64,000 nt of DNA from Actinacidiphila paucisporea (GCF_900142575.1 NZ_FRBI01000005.1:186001-250000), one strand, 5' to 3'. Shown: positions 1-8,408, numbered from the stretch's first letter. The notes: generated by a model not told the origin, from the letters alone. Translations and numbers: made by a program.

Positions 1-213
1 GCATTAGCGAGCAGATGGGCGAGGTCCGCCGCCAAGGTGGCGGCTTGGATCTGGAGCGACGGCGGATGGACCCCGCATCGCTATGGCGTCTACCTGCGAT
101 GGATGACTGCCGCGAGTGAGCAACTCGCCTCGGCAGGAATCGGCTGGCCCCCGGCTTGTCCGGATCTCCTCGAACTCGCCTTCTTCGAGGGCCGGTGGAA
201 TCCCACCGCGTGA
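1..213 (+). CDS. C-terminal fragment of an OGG-fold DNA-glycosylase-like protein (runs off the left edge)
   Basis: Frame 1 is open from the first base to a TGA at 211-213 and gives about 70 residues with protein-like composition. The segment GGWTPHRYGVYLRWM, then an A-x-x-x-L-A stretch and PDLLELAFF, matches the layout of the C-terminus of the complete OGG-like protein at 7302-7973 (GWTTPQYEQYL, then PDQVEAALF). I infer the two are paralogues. The catalytic Lys/Asp region would lie left of the window and cannot be judged. The second visible codon (4-6) is TTA, rare in Streptomyces. The gene converges on the Z1 gene, with a short hairpin (211-231) between them. The family assignment rests on internal similarity plus my recollection of actinobacterial OGG-fold proteins. 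Confidence 0.6.
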   Translation, partial: ALASRWARSAAKVAAWIWSDGGWTPHRYGVYLRWMTAASEQLASAGIGWPPACPDLLELAFFEGRWNPTA

Positions 214-231
214 GGGGCAGGCCGGCCCTCA
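211..231. terminator. Short hairpin between convergent genes
   Basis: TGAGGG (211-216) pairs perfectly with CCCTCA (226-231) around a 9-nt loop. It overlaps the stop codon of the left fragment and lies about 80 bp past the end of the Z1 gene. No T-tract is present, so termination is inferred from position. Confidence 0.35.
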
Positions 232-313
232 CCCGGCGCCACCCCTCGCAACAGCGGCGCGGCTTTCGCAGGTGCGCTCTTGGCGGCATCAATGGCAACT
301 AGAGGCAGATGCT

Positions 314-3295
314 TCAGGGCGTCGCGACGATCGCTTCACCATGGTGACGGGAGTCCTTCACCTGGAAGCGGACGAGGCGGCCAGAGGAGCCGATGGCGGA
401 TCTCGGAGGAATCAGGGTGAAGGCCATCACCAGCTCTCTCGGATCGGCCACGCCACCAGTGATCGCGGCGCGCACGTCTGAGCTGTCCTTTCCTTCGACG
501 ACCGGATAGATCAGAGCTACACCTGTATGGGAACCCACAGCGGGGCCGGCGACCGATTGGGTGTCAGACCCATCGGCGGTATCGATCAGGCCCTGGGCTA
601 CCTCTCGGTGCAGCACACCTGCGATACGCCCGAAGGAGGGCTTCCCCGCCTGTCGGGTCCGTCGGACCAACGACAATGGTACGGAGCCCAGAACCGAGGC
701 TTCGATTCGGTCGGACCCGGACAGCTGCGGAGAGATCAGAAGCCACTCGTCCACGATCGCCAGTCTGCCGTCCAGCTGTTCCAAGTAGCCCAGGTGCGGC
801 CTGAAAATGCCTTCCGCCTCCCACTCCAGCTTGCTGAGGACACCGAGCAGGTCTGCGTGGCTGATCCGGGCGGTGAGCGCAGAGAAGCTTCCAGCGGATG
901 CCCTGCCGTCCTGGACCCGGCGGGTGAACATCACTGGCTGGTGGGAGAGCTTGCCCAGCAGGGGACTCCACCGCTCGGTGTTGCGGCTGAGCGCAGCCGA
1001 GTCCTGCGGGTAGGCAGCAGGTTCGATGGCCCTGCCCGGCGAGCGCACTTCCACCAGTTCCGCATTGAACATCTTGTTCCGTGACGTCGGCTTGACCCAG
1101 GGCAGATGCTGGTAGACAAGGGGCGGCACCTGGTCGGGGGTGACCTGAGGCTTTCCGTCGACCAGCTCTGCGTACGCGGCGAGTTGCTCGCGGAAAAGCT
1201 CCTCGTCCCTGCAGACTGCTTCAAATGCGTCGTACAAGTCGACCGATACGGTCTTCGTCAGCGCTTCAACGCGGCCGATATACAGCCGCACGAGGTCACG
1301 GTAGCCCGGTCGGAATCCGAACCAGCGACCCATCTGCATCAGGGTGTCCCCCTGGCGGGTCGTCCTCCGGTAGTAGGTGACGGTCAGGCCCTCGACCGTG
1401 AACCCGCGGGACAGCTTCGTTCCGCCCACCAGTATTTTCCATACGTTCGGCGTCCGGTCGAAGTCCAGCCCTAGCTGATCGAAGTACCTGTCGGTGTCGC
1501 CGTTGACGACGACGACAGGGTTTCCGCCCTGTCCGATCAGCTGCCGCGCGCGGCTCGTGTAGGGCCGTAGCTCGTCGTAAGAAGCCGGGTTGGGGAGGTC
1601 CGCTGCGCGTGCTGCGGAGACCGGCGCGAAATCAGTAGACCACAGAGCGGCAAGGCGGTCGTGGCCTGCGGTGGATGTATAGCCTGCCTGATGCCACATG
1701 GAGTTGATGCGGAGCGCGAGTTCTGCGTGGTCGTCCATCTTGACCGACTCGTGGACGAGCATAGTGTGGTGGCGGAAAGGCTTGTCCGGCACCCCGTGGT
1801 CGGATCGGTAGAGCTTCAATGCGCCGCTGAGGACGAAGGCGTCCATCGCCTCTTGGAGGCGGTCATAGCTTCCAACACCAACGTCGCGTACGTGTGTTTT
1901 CTGCTGCGAGTTGGCGAAGGTCCGCTGTCCGGGCTCCAGTGGACTGTCGAGATCATGAAAGTCCCGCGCTCCCATGTAGCCGTCAGGAGGGGGAAGGGAG
2001 ATGAGGAAGTCGCTCGGGAAGATGTCCTCGGCGTCACCCGGGTCGACGAAGACGTTCGCGAACGGAGTTGCCGTGTAGCCGACATACTGGGCTCTCGGCA
2101 GCAGTGTAAGCAGCTTCGAGATGAGGCCGTTGATCGCACTGCGCTGCGCCCCGTCCTTCTCCCACTTCTTCGGGTCGGAGGTGTTCACAGACGCCTGGTC
2201 GGACTCGTCATCGATGACCAGCGCGGGGAGTTCGCCAAGAATGCCATGGATCTGCTTGAGATCCCCGATCAGCCTCTCCAGTACCCGCTTGTTCTTCTTC
2301 ACCACCATCACGCGGGCTGCGGCCCTGTGCAGGTTTGCCGGGTCATACAGGGGTAGCGTGGGCTCGCGCTTCTCGAACTCCAGGGCACGGATCCCCTGGT
2401 CGAGGCTCTTGTAGTCCTTCTCCCGCGTCGTGAGGCGTTCGATGTCGAAAGCCTGCAGAGTGGACGGGCGTACTCCATGGCTGACGAAGTCCGGCCAATC
2501 CTCGTCATCGCCCACGTAGTCGATCCCTACCAGCGAGTCCAGGTCGTCAGGGTCCGCGCCGCGCAGGATGTTCTCTTGGCCGATGAGCTCCATATCGAGT
2601 CGACGCTGGGTCTGGGCACGCAAAAGGTTGAGAGTGCCGCCAAGGACGATGACGAGGCGGTAGCCGGCATCGAGCGCCTTGGCTGTGACTCCGGTGAAGT
2701 TGGCGGTTTTGCCCGACTGCACATAGCCGACAACAAGCCCCTTGGCCTGCCTCCGCGCTGCCTGCTCTGGGTCGGTAAGGCGCTCGACGACGGCGCGGCT
2801 GGCCTCGTCCAGTGATGCAATCGCAGTCTCAGACCAACCCTTGCGCCGGAGCGTGCGCTCGTACGCTTGCCAATAGAACGATCGCGCCTTCGCCCGCTCC
2901 CGGGTGTACCAAGGAGTGTGTTCGCGGGCGATGACGGTGGCGCCCGGAACCTCAGCGACAGGAACAGCCACGTCAAGCGCCTCGCGCATGGCATCGCCGA
3001 TACGGAGGCGATGGTAGACCGCGATCCGCCGCTGAGCCGTGCGGGCGGTGGTGTCCGGCGACCAGGGGGGAGACTCCGCGAAGTCCCATGCGGTCAGCAC
3101 CCGTGCCCAGAGAGCCGTCAGCGCTCCGCCCCGCTCCTTGTCCTCCGCCAATTGCACACAGAACTCGGCCTCACTGAGATCGGCGTCGGGGTAGTCGTCC
3201 TCAGCGGCGAGGGCAGCCCACTTTCCGAAGGGCCGGGGGTTGTCTCCTAAGCCGTCCAGGGCGGAAGTGTGGATCTTCAGAAGCATGTCGCTCAT
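314..3295 (-). CDS. Z1-domain superfamily 2 helicase-like ATPase (MORC-associated)
   Basis: Predicted 993-residue NTPase. Visible SF2-type motifs: Walker A GYVQSGKT (about 190-197), Walker B-like VIDDESD with the acidic pair at 362-364, motif III-like GYTATPFANV (406-415), and the C-terminal lobe GGTKLSRGFTVEGLTV (624-639) with QMGRWFG (654-660) as an arginine-finger-type motif VI. This arrangement is characteristic of the endonuclease-associated Z1 family, which occurs next to MORC-like GHKL ATPases in restriction-linked or phage-defence operons. No nuclease motif is evident within it. The chosen ATG at 3295 follows a GAGAG stretch; another ATG lies three codons inside. It begins 67 bp after the MORC gene, so the two are probably cotranscribed. 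Codon 16 (3248-3250) is a TTA leucine codon, suggesting dependence on the bldA tRNA. DNA remodelling or translocation is inferred. Confidence 0.88.
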   Translation of the reverse strand: MSDMLLKIHTSALDGLGDNPRPFGKWAALAAEDDYPDADLSEAEFCVQLAEDKERGGALTALWARVLTAWDFAESPPWSPDTTARTAQRRIAVYHRLRIGDAMREALDVAVPVAEVPGATVIAREHTPWYTRERAKARSFYWQAYERTLRRKGWSETAIASLDEASRAVVERLTDPEQAARRQAKGLVVGYVQSGKTANFTGVTAKALDAGYRLVIVLGGTLNLLRAQTQRRLDMELIGQENILRGADPDDLDSLVGIDYVGDDEDWPDFVSHGVRPSTLQAFDIERLTTREKDYKSLDQGIRALEFEKREPTLPLYDPANLHRAAARVMVVKKNKRVLERLIGDLKQIHGILGELPALVIDDESDQASVNTSDPKKWEKDGAQRSAINGLISKLLTLLPRAQYVGYTATPFANVFVDPGDAEDIFPSDFLISLPPPDGYMGARDFHDLDSPLEPGQRTFANSQQKTHVRDVGVGSYDRLQEAMDAFVLSGALKLYRSDHGVPDKPFRHHTMLVHESVKMDDHAELALRINSMWHQAGYTSTAGHDRLAALWSTDFAPVSAARAADLPNPASYDELRPYTSRARQLIGQGGNPVVVVNGDTDRYFDQLGLDFDRTPNVWKILVGGTKLSRGFTVEGLTVTYYRRTTRQGDTLMQMGRWFGFRPGYRDLVRLYIGRVEALTKTVSVDLYDAFEAVCRDEELFREQLAAYAELVDGKPQVTPDQVPPLVYQHLPWVKPTSRNKMFNAELVEVRSPGRAIEPAAYPQDSAALSRNTERWSPLLGKLSHQPVMFTRRVQDGRASAGSFSALTARISHADLLGVLSKLEWEAEGIFRPHLGYLEQLDGRLAIVDEWLLISPQLSGSDRIEASVLGSVPLSLVRRTRQAGKPSFGRIAGVLHREVAQGLIDTADGSDTQSVAGPAVGSHTGVALIYPVVEGKDSSDVRAAITGGVADPRELVMAFTLIPPRSAIGSSGRLVRFQVKDSRHHGEAIVATP

Positions 3296-3362
3296 GGCGG
3301 GTCTCTCTGTCAGGGAAATCCGGGAGCCGCTCTGAGCGCCTTGCCCGGCTGGGGATCGCGCA

Positions 3363-4907
3363 TCAGTCGGCAGCGCGGAGGCGCCGTTCGCGCTGCGCGT
3401 CCACCGCCCCGATGAGGATGCTGTTCCAGTAGTCGATGCGATCGGCCCGCTTCCTCTCCCAGCGGCCGAGTCCAAAGCAGTCCTGGACAAGCAGGTAGAG
3501 GAGTGCCTTGGTGACGGGCGCATCGTTGGACCCGCCGCGCTTGCCCTCGTTGAAGTCCTCCCGGTAGGCCTTGTTGAGGAGGATGGTGTTGTTCTCCCGG
3601 TCCAAGTCGAAGAAGCGGCCCTCCGGAAGCACCGTCCAGTCCACACGGATGGGCTCTTCGCCCATCTTCAGAGGCAGTTCCTCTGTCACCGCCCGCTTGA
3701 CCTTCGGATCAAAACCTCTGCCCGGCGCGATGACGGACGGGCGCTCCACCACAGAGCGCGACGCGCCGTCTCGGTACGCGGCTTCCGCATCGGCAAGATA
3801 CGAGCGGAACACCGCGCCCGATCGGTCCACGGCTTGCTCCACTCCGCGAGTAAACGCCGGGGTGACCTGAACCCTTTCCTTCTTCACGTCGAGGCTGAAG
3901 ACCTGGTTGGCGGCGCTGGGGAGGTCGACAGCGATGCGGGCGAGTGCCAGGTGCCCCTCGGGGCTGCGCAGGTTGTTCCATCCACCTGCCTGCACAAGGC
4001 GGTCATTGCGGTAGAAGTAGAACCCCTGGCGCTCGCTCAGAGGGCCGATCTGCCGAAACGACGCCTGCTTGGACTTCGCTGGCCAGATGTGCGCGGCCAG
4101 TTCCATATCGCCGACACCCTCGACTTCGGCTGTGAACCGTCTCGGGTACCCGGCCTTCCCAGGCACTTTGTAGGCGAAGGGGTCAAGCGCGTCCACGCTG
4201 ATGTGGTCCGTCTCATCGCCCGTCTCCACGTCCCACACCGCGATGTCCAACTTGAGCCCACGGCTCAGGAACCGGTGCAGGTAAAGCCCCAGGTGGGTCT
4301 CAAGGCGGGAGATGGCCTCAGAGAGGAACTGCTCACTCTGCCCAGTGGAGACTGTGTCGAAGGCCCGTACTTGGTCCCAGCGCACGATGGTGCCGTGCCA
4401 TTGGATCAGCCCGTCGTACGCGTCGATCTGCTGCTGTGCGAAGCCAAGGTCCACAGTGTCGCAGCGGAACCCGTCCTGGATTCCCTCCGCCGTGAGCTTG
4501 CGGCCTTCGGGGCGGCTGCCCTTGGTTCGGCTTATCACCGTGAGGGAGCTGGCGTGCGACAGTGACGCGGCCTTGAGCCCGGTGCCGTACATGCCCAAGG
4601 ACCGGTCACCGTAGTCCCGACGTCTTCCGACAGTCATGGCGCTGTCCAGGCCGACGGCATCCATGCCCCGCCCGTTGTCCAGTACCAGTAGGGAGACGAT
4701 GCGTTGCGCATTTCGCAGGAAATGCACGACAACCGCTTCGGCATCGGCGTCCAACGAGTTGTCGACGAGGTCGGCGACCGCTACTTCAAACCCATATCCC
4801 TGATTGGTAAGTGCCTTTGCGTAGCCAGCGTCCGGGGGCAGCCGATTACTGCCGGTCGTGGGTACGTCGTAGTACCAGCTGTCAGGAAGGGAAGAGGAGG
4901 CTGGCAT
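3363..4907 (-). CDS. MORC-like GHKL (HSP90/MutL-type) ATPase
   Basis: 514-residue protein with a Bergerat-fold ATP site: N-box VADLVDNSLDA (Mg-binding Asn about residue 50), G1 box LDNGRGMD (77-83) and G2 box GMYGTGLKAASLS (105-117). The middle (about 200-350) is the S5-like transducer expected of MutL/MORC proteins. The C-terminal part has no motif I recognise. Such prokaryotic MORC proteins pair with Z1 ATPases and are thought to form ATP-gated clamps or loops on DNA. The start is ATG 4907 because AAGGA sits 11 nt upstream; an in-frame ATG at 4985 has no comparable site. It is the first gene of the two-gene unit with Z1. The usual extra partners of such operons (PD-(D/E)XK nuclease, AIPR, cytosine methylase, Vsr) are not present in the window. 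Confidence 0.88.
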   Translation of the reverse strand: MPASSSLPDSWYYDVPTTGSNRLPPDAGYAKALTNQGYGFEVAVADLVDNSLDADAEAVVVHFLRNAQRIVSLLVLDNGRGMDAVGLDSAMTVGRRRDYGDRSLGMYGTGLKAASLSHASSLTVISRTKGSRPEGRKLTAEGIQDGFRCDTVDLGFAQQQIDAYDGLIQWHGTIVRWDQVRAFDTVSTGQSEQFLSEAISRLETHLGLYLHRFLSRGLKLDIAVWDVETGDETDHISVDALDPFAYKVPGKAGYPRRFTAEVEGVGDMELAAHIWPAKSKQASFRQIGPLSERQGFYFYRNDRLVQAGGWNNLRSPEGHLALARIAVDLPSAANQVFSLDVKKERVQVTPAFTRGVEQAVDRSGAVFRSYLADAEAAYRDGASRSVVERPSVIAPGRGFDPKVKRAVTEELPLKMGEEPIRVDWTVLPEGRFFDLDRENNTILLNKAYREDFNEGKRGGSNDAPVTKALLYLLVQDCFGLGRWERKRADRIDYWNSILIGAVDAQRERRLRAAD

Positions 4908-5370
4908 GCGTTGGCGGATCCTTGGCGCACAGAACGGGGCAGCACGGGGCAGTGACCCGTCGATTCGATACGGACGGCAGTACACGTCTCAGACAACCTG
5001 GTTCGGTTGCCCGCTTCGCGACCGGGTATTGCGATCTCGCGCCTCAGCAGACCGACAGGCCAAGCCCGTTCAGCGCCAGCCCCGTTGCCCAAGCAAAGCC
5101 ATGCTAGGGCGCACATCTGTCACACATCGGCCAATTTTGCCGCTTCGTGACCTTCAGGGCAGGCCGACTGTCCTGAAGGTATGAGCAGACGGAGTCCCGG
5201 CACCGGAGAGCCCGCACCGCGCCCGTGGCGCCCTCCTGCCAACGACCGCACCTCCTTACCGCAGGGGCCGGAGTTACCCGCGGCTCAGCACCAGGGCGCG
5301 ATAGCGGACTGGCACTCCGCCCGCCCCCTGCGGGAGTCAGCACGGCGTCGGCTCCCACATGGGCGCTGAC
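4908..5370. other. Intergenic region upstream of the MORC-Z1 unit
   Basis: About 460 bp without a convincing gene. It must contain the promoter of the MORC-Z1 unit, but I find no clear -35/-10 pair. The only strong structure is the inverted repeat at 5150-5180. Short open frames here (for example one starting at 5181) have no usable ribosome-binding site and low-complexity composition. Confidence 0.5.
5150..5180. repeat. 13-bp inverted repeat with 5-nt loop
   Basis: 5150-5162 (ACCTTCAGGGCAG) pairs with 5168-5180 (CTGTCCTGAAGGT) with one G-T wobble and the loop GCCGA. There is no T-tract on either side. It lies about 240 bp upstream of the MORC start and 190 bp from the end of the decayed regulator. 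It could be a terminator for that regulator, an operator for the defence unit, or the foot of a structured RNA. Confidence 0.6.
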
Positions 5371-6175
5371 CTACGCGGCTGCGCCTTTGCGGGTCACAAC
5401 CTCCCGCGCACGCTGCTCAAGGGTGCGGACCGCGGGGGATTTTCGGTGGGTGCGGATGCGGGTGCGCATCGTGTCGAAGTGCTCGTCTCCGCGCGAGGAT
5501 GAGACTTGCTCGTAGTCGTCCAGGAAGAGCGCCCAGGTGGCGCAGGCGGCGTCGAGGTGGCCGAGTGCGAGTTGGCGTTGGGCCAGGAGGCCGTTGGCGT
5601 GGACTCGGCCCTGGCGTTCCTGCGGGGGCTGGGTGCGGAGGCAGTCCTGCATGGCCTTGACGGAGCCGGGGAGGTCGCCGAGGTGGTGGAGGACGGCGCT
5701 GGTGTGGAAGAGGAAAGCGGAGGTGTCGTAGCCGCCGACGGCGTCCTTGCGGGAGTCGGCCTTCGACAGCGCGGCTTCGGTCTCTGCCAGCCGGGCGAAC
5801 GCCTGGGCCCGGTCGCCGGTCTGGGCGGCGGAGGCCGCCTGCTGGCCGGCGAGGAAGGCGTGGAGTCGGGGGCCTGCCCGGGGTGAGGCTCCGGCGGCGG
5901 CGAGTTGGAGGGCCTTGGTGCCGTAGCCGAGGTTGCCAGCCTGGAGGCTCATCCCGCGCGCGCAGCGTCCGGCAGTACGTGAGGTGGTCCTCGGCGGCGC
6001 CGGCCAGCTTCAGCGCCTTGACGTAGTAGCGCTGTCCCAGGCCGTGCTCGCGCTCGTACATAGCCATCCACCTGGTCAGGGAGACCAAGTCGGAGGCGGC
6101 GGAGAGCGTCGCCGAGCGGTGGGCTTCGCTGGCGTCTGCGCGTAAGTACGGGGCGACGGTGTCACCAGGAAGGCG
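5371..6175 (-). pseudogene. Decayed XRE-family/TPR regulator (5'-truncated, frameshifted)
   Basis: The C-terminal part in one frame (from about 5952 down to 5371) and the upstream part in another frame (about 6175 to 5960) together read as the alpha-helical TPR region typical of Streptomyces XRE regulators. Examples are RWMAMYEREHGLGQRYYVKAL, then TYCRTLR, then MSLQAGNLGYGTKALQLA. The frames meet at a GC-repeat (plus strand 5955-5962), where an extra GCGC breaks the expected L-R-G-M-S-L reading, which looks like slippage. The N-terminal helix-turn-helix is absent: homology stops near 6175, where the integrase reading frame begins on the other strand. I infer a dead gene whose 5' end was removed by the rearrangement that brought in the integrase. 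Confidence 0.75.
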
Positions 6176-7217
6176 CCGCCATGGGCCGTGCGTGGCCGCC
6201 GCCGGACGTGTCCCGTTCGCCGTCGTCGCTGAGTCCTGGTTCGAGAGCCAGCTGCACCTCAAGCGCTCCAGCCGGGCGCGCTACCGGATCGCGCTGGACA
6301 CGCACTTTATCCCCAGGCGGGGATCCACGCCTGTGGACAGGATCCAGTACGACGACATCGCTGCGTGGCTGACCGAACTGGCCGCAGGCAAAACGACCAA
6401 CGGACGGCCCCAAGCCGCACGCTCGATCCGCAAGACCTACGTCGTCCTCAGCCGTATCCTCGGCTTCGCCGTCAAGTCCCGCCGCCTCGCCTTCAACCCG
6501 GCCGCCGGCGTGCCGCTGCCCGCCATCAATCCCGCCGACCACGTCTACCTGAACGAGGTCCAGGTCGAAGCCCTGGCCGACGCGGCCGCCGATTACCGCG
6601 CCTTCATCCTGCTCCTCGCCTACACCGGCCTCCGCTGGGGCGAAGCGTCCGCCCTGAAGGTCGGCCGGATCGACCTCACCGCCCGCCGAGCGCACATCGT
6701 GGAGGCCTTCAGCCTCGACCGCGGCAAGCTCTACCTGGACACGCCCAAGAACCACGAGCGCCGGTCCGTACCCCTCAGCGCCTTTCTCGCGGACGAGCTC
6801 AGGCCCCACCTCGAAGGCCGCGACCCCGGCGAACTCCTCTTCACCGGCCCCCAGGGCGGCGCCCTGGGGGCCAGCAACTTCGTCCGCCGGGTGTTCGACC
6901 CAGCCGTCACGGCAGCCGGACTCGGCGATCTGGGCGTCACGCCCCACAAGCTCCGCCACACCGCCGCCTCACTCGCCATCGCCAGCGGCGCCGACGTCAA
7001 CGTCGTCCAGACCATGCTCGGCCACAAGTCCGCCACCATGACCCTCGACGTCTACGGCCACCTCTTCCCCGACCGCCTCGACGAGGTCTCCAAGAAGATG
7101 CACAAGCGCCGCGCCCGCGTCCTCACCAAGGCCAGGGCCAAAGCCGAGAAGGCTGCGCGGAAGGCCGAGCAGGCTGCAGCCGACCTGGCCGCGCTGGAGC
7201 AGCAAACCGCCGCCTGA
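6159..7217 (+). CDS. Tyrosine recombinase / phage-type integrase, probably N-terminally truncated
   Basis: The open frame gives up to 352 residues. Counting from codon 6159, the full catalytic set is visible: Arg159 in YTGLRWGEA, Lys197 in TPKNHERR, His263 and Arg266 in HKLRHTAAS, His289 in GHKSATMT, and the nucleophile Tyr299 in LDVYGHLF. A SAM-like core-binding domain covers about residues 20-110. The arm-binding N-terminal domain normal for actinophage and ICE integrases is missing, and the first 15 residues look like non-coding sequence from the junction with the decayed regulator. The C-terminus is an Ala/Lys-rich coiled helix. Recombinase activity may therefore be impaired. The true start is uncertain. 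No excisionase gene is adjacent. Its partner tRNA could be tRNA-Ala at 9096-9168, but I found no second att copy. Confidence 0.85.
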   Translation: MSPGRRRHGPCVAAAGRVPFAVVAESWFESQLHLKRSSRARYRIALDTHFIPRRGSTPVDRIQYDDIAAWLTELAAGKTTNGRPQAARSIRKTYVVLSRILGFAVKSRRLAFNPAAGVPLPAINPADHVYLNEVQVEALADAAADYRAFILLLAYTGLRWGEASALKVGRIDLTARRAHIVEAFSLDRGKLYLDTPKNHERRSVPLSAFLADELRPHLEGRDPGELLFTGPQGGALGASNFVRRVFDPAVTAAGLGDLGVTPHKLRHTAASLAIASGADVNVVQTMLGHKSATMTLDVYGHLFPDRLDEVSKKMHKRRARVLTKARAKAEKAARKAEQAAADLAALEQQTAA

Positions 7218-7241
7218 CGTCTGCGGTGTAGCTGCCGGCTC

Positions 7242-7280
7242 AGCGGCCTTCCCGCCTCTCAGCCGGGTGGGAGGGCCGCT
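7242..7280. terminator. Bidirectional hairpin terminator between integrase and OGG-like gene
   Basis: Left arm 7242-7256 (AGCGGCCTTCCCGCC) pairs with 7266-7280 (GGTGGGAGGGCCGCT), with only two wobble positions, around a 9-nt loop. It lies between two convergent genes, as expected for a shared terminator in Streptomyces, where T-tracts are often absent. Confidence 0.75.
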
Positions 7281-7301
7281 CCGCGGCTCGGCGAGCCAGG
7301 C

Positions 7302-7973
7302 TCACACCTGCTTGCCGCGAGCGAACAAGGCCGCCTCTACCTGGTCCGGGAGAACGGCACGGTGGTCGGCATACGCGCGCACTGCCGCCAGGTACTGCTC
7401 GTACTGGGGCGTGGTCCATCCGTTCTTCCGCCATGAGGCATCCACACCGTCGCCCGCCCGCAGAGCGCGGGTCACCACGCTGTCCAGGATGACCGGTCGC
7501 GGGTCGGCCGCCGCCTCGTGGCCGGCGAAGTAGAGCACCTTGGTGAAGAAGGCCGGTCCCAGGTAGCGGATCCGCTGGTCGTTGTTCAAGGCCCGGTAGG
7601 CCTCACCAGCGCCGCGCGTAAGCAGTACGGCAAGCGCAGCGGTCAGACGGGCGTCGATGTCCTCCGGTGGAGAACCCCGGAATATGAGTGCTCTGCGGCT
7701 CACCGTCCGCGCCCTGGTGCCGGATCCCCACACAAGCGAGGCCACAAGCAGGTGCCGACGACCCACGACGCTGTCGGCCTTCTCAGCGATGCGGAAAACG
7801 GTCTCCCGATCGACCTTCGGCCAGCGACCCTCCACTGGGCACTCGTCGAGGGCGGCCGGCCACCACGTCGGATCCGGCAGGCGAGGTATCCACCGGTCGC
7901 GGTCGAAAGGAATCGCCTGGGCGAGGACCGTGGCCCGGTCGGGCAGGTCGAGATCGTCAGGTAAAACGATCAC
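7302..7973 (-). CDS. OGG-fold DNA glycosylase-like protein
   Basis: 223 residues. The segment YLGPAFFTKVLYFAG (about 137-151) resembles the helix-hairpin-helix of OGG1, with Lys145 at the position of the Schiff-base lysine. VILDSVVTRAL (161-171) supplies Asp164 at the place of the catalytic aspartate. Both catalytic-type residues are therefore present. The N-terminal half is a small actinobacterial extension with LLVASLVWGSGTRART. The GTG start at 7973 is chosen because GGAAGGAG lies 5-6 nt upstream; longer readings lack such a site. Codon 4 is TTA, pointing to bldA-dependent translation. It ends a probable minus-strand series with the genes at 8045 and 8409. Function as a base-excision or defence glycosylase is inferred; the substrate is unknown. 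Confidence 0.75.
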   Translation of the reverse strand: MIVLPDDLDLPDRATVLAQAIPFDRDRWIPRLPDPTWWPAALDECPVEGRWPKVDRETVFRIAEKADSVVGRRHLLVASLVWGSGTRARTVSRRALIFRGSPPEDIDARLTAALAVLLTRGAGEAYRALNNDQRIRYLGPAFFTKVLYFAGHEAAADPRPVILDSVVTRALRAGDGVDASWRKNGWTTPQYEQYLAAVRAYADHRAVLPDQVEAALFARGKQV

Positions 7974-8044
7974 GTCAGACTCCTTCCTGGGCGCAACATG
8001 ACCAGGGTGCCCGGCTGCCAGCGCTCTGTCGGCTTCAGAGCCGC

Positions 8045-8323
8045 TCAGACCTCGTGGTCGGCAGCCGCGGCGAGCACATCCATGGCCTGGTTGTGGAATC
8101 TGCGCTCGGCATCGCGGCACGGGGCGTTGAAGAAGGCCCGCTGGGCCTCGCCGAGATCACAGCCGAGCAAGCCCATGGTGACGAAGACGGCCTCCACCCC
8201 GTGGCAACCGTTGTCGTAGAGGAACTGCTGAAGCAGTTCAGTGTCCCCGGCTTGTTCCCAGACCGGACGGGCCACTTCCTCCATGGCCGCGATGCGCGCC
8301 AGGCGTGCTGCGTCGAATGGCAT
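8045..8323 (-). CDS. Hypothetical protein, 92 residues
   Basis: The protein has mostly helical, balanced composition with two cysteines near CHGVEAVFV and LLGCDLGEA and an acidic C-terminus. I recognise no family. The ATG at 8323 is supported by GGAGGAGG about 8 nt upstream. It sits 71 bp before the OGG-like gene and 85 bp after the gene at 8409-8738, all on the minus strand, so the three may be one transcript. Confidence 0.6.
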   Translation of the reverse strand: MPFDAARLARIAAMEEVARPVWEQAGDTELLQQFLYDNGCHGVEAVFVTMGLLGCDLGEAQRAFFNAPCRDAERRFHNQAMDVLAAAADHEV

Positions 8324-8408
8324 GAGACCGCCTCCTCCCCGTCGGCTCGAGGGCTACGGCCGCTCCTGCGAAGCCGCGACGGCTTTGTCTGCCTGAGATT
8401 CCGGGCGA

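Noticed and set aside
5181..5369. 62-residue plus-strand frame after the inverted repeat
   Set aside because: AAGG is only about one base from the ATG and the composition is low complexity; not supported as a gene.
7974..8120. Longer N-terminus for the OGG-like gene
   Set aside because: The extension is Cys/Arg/Gly-rich and lacks a ribosome-binding site, whereas the GTG at 7973 has GGAAGGAG at ideal spacing.
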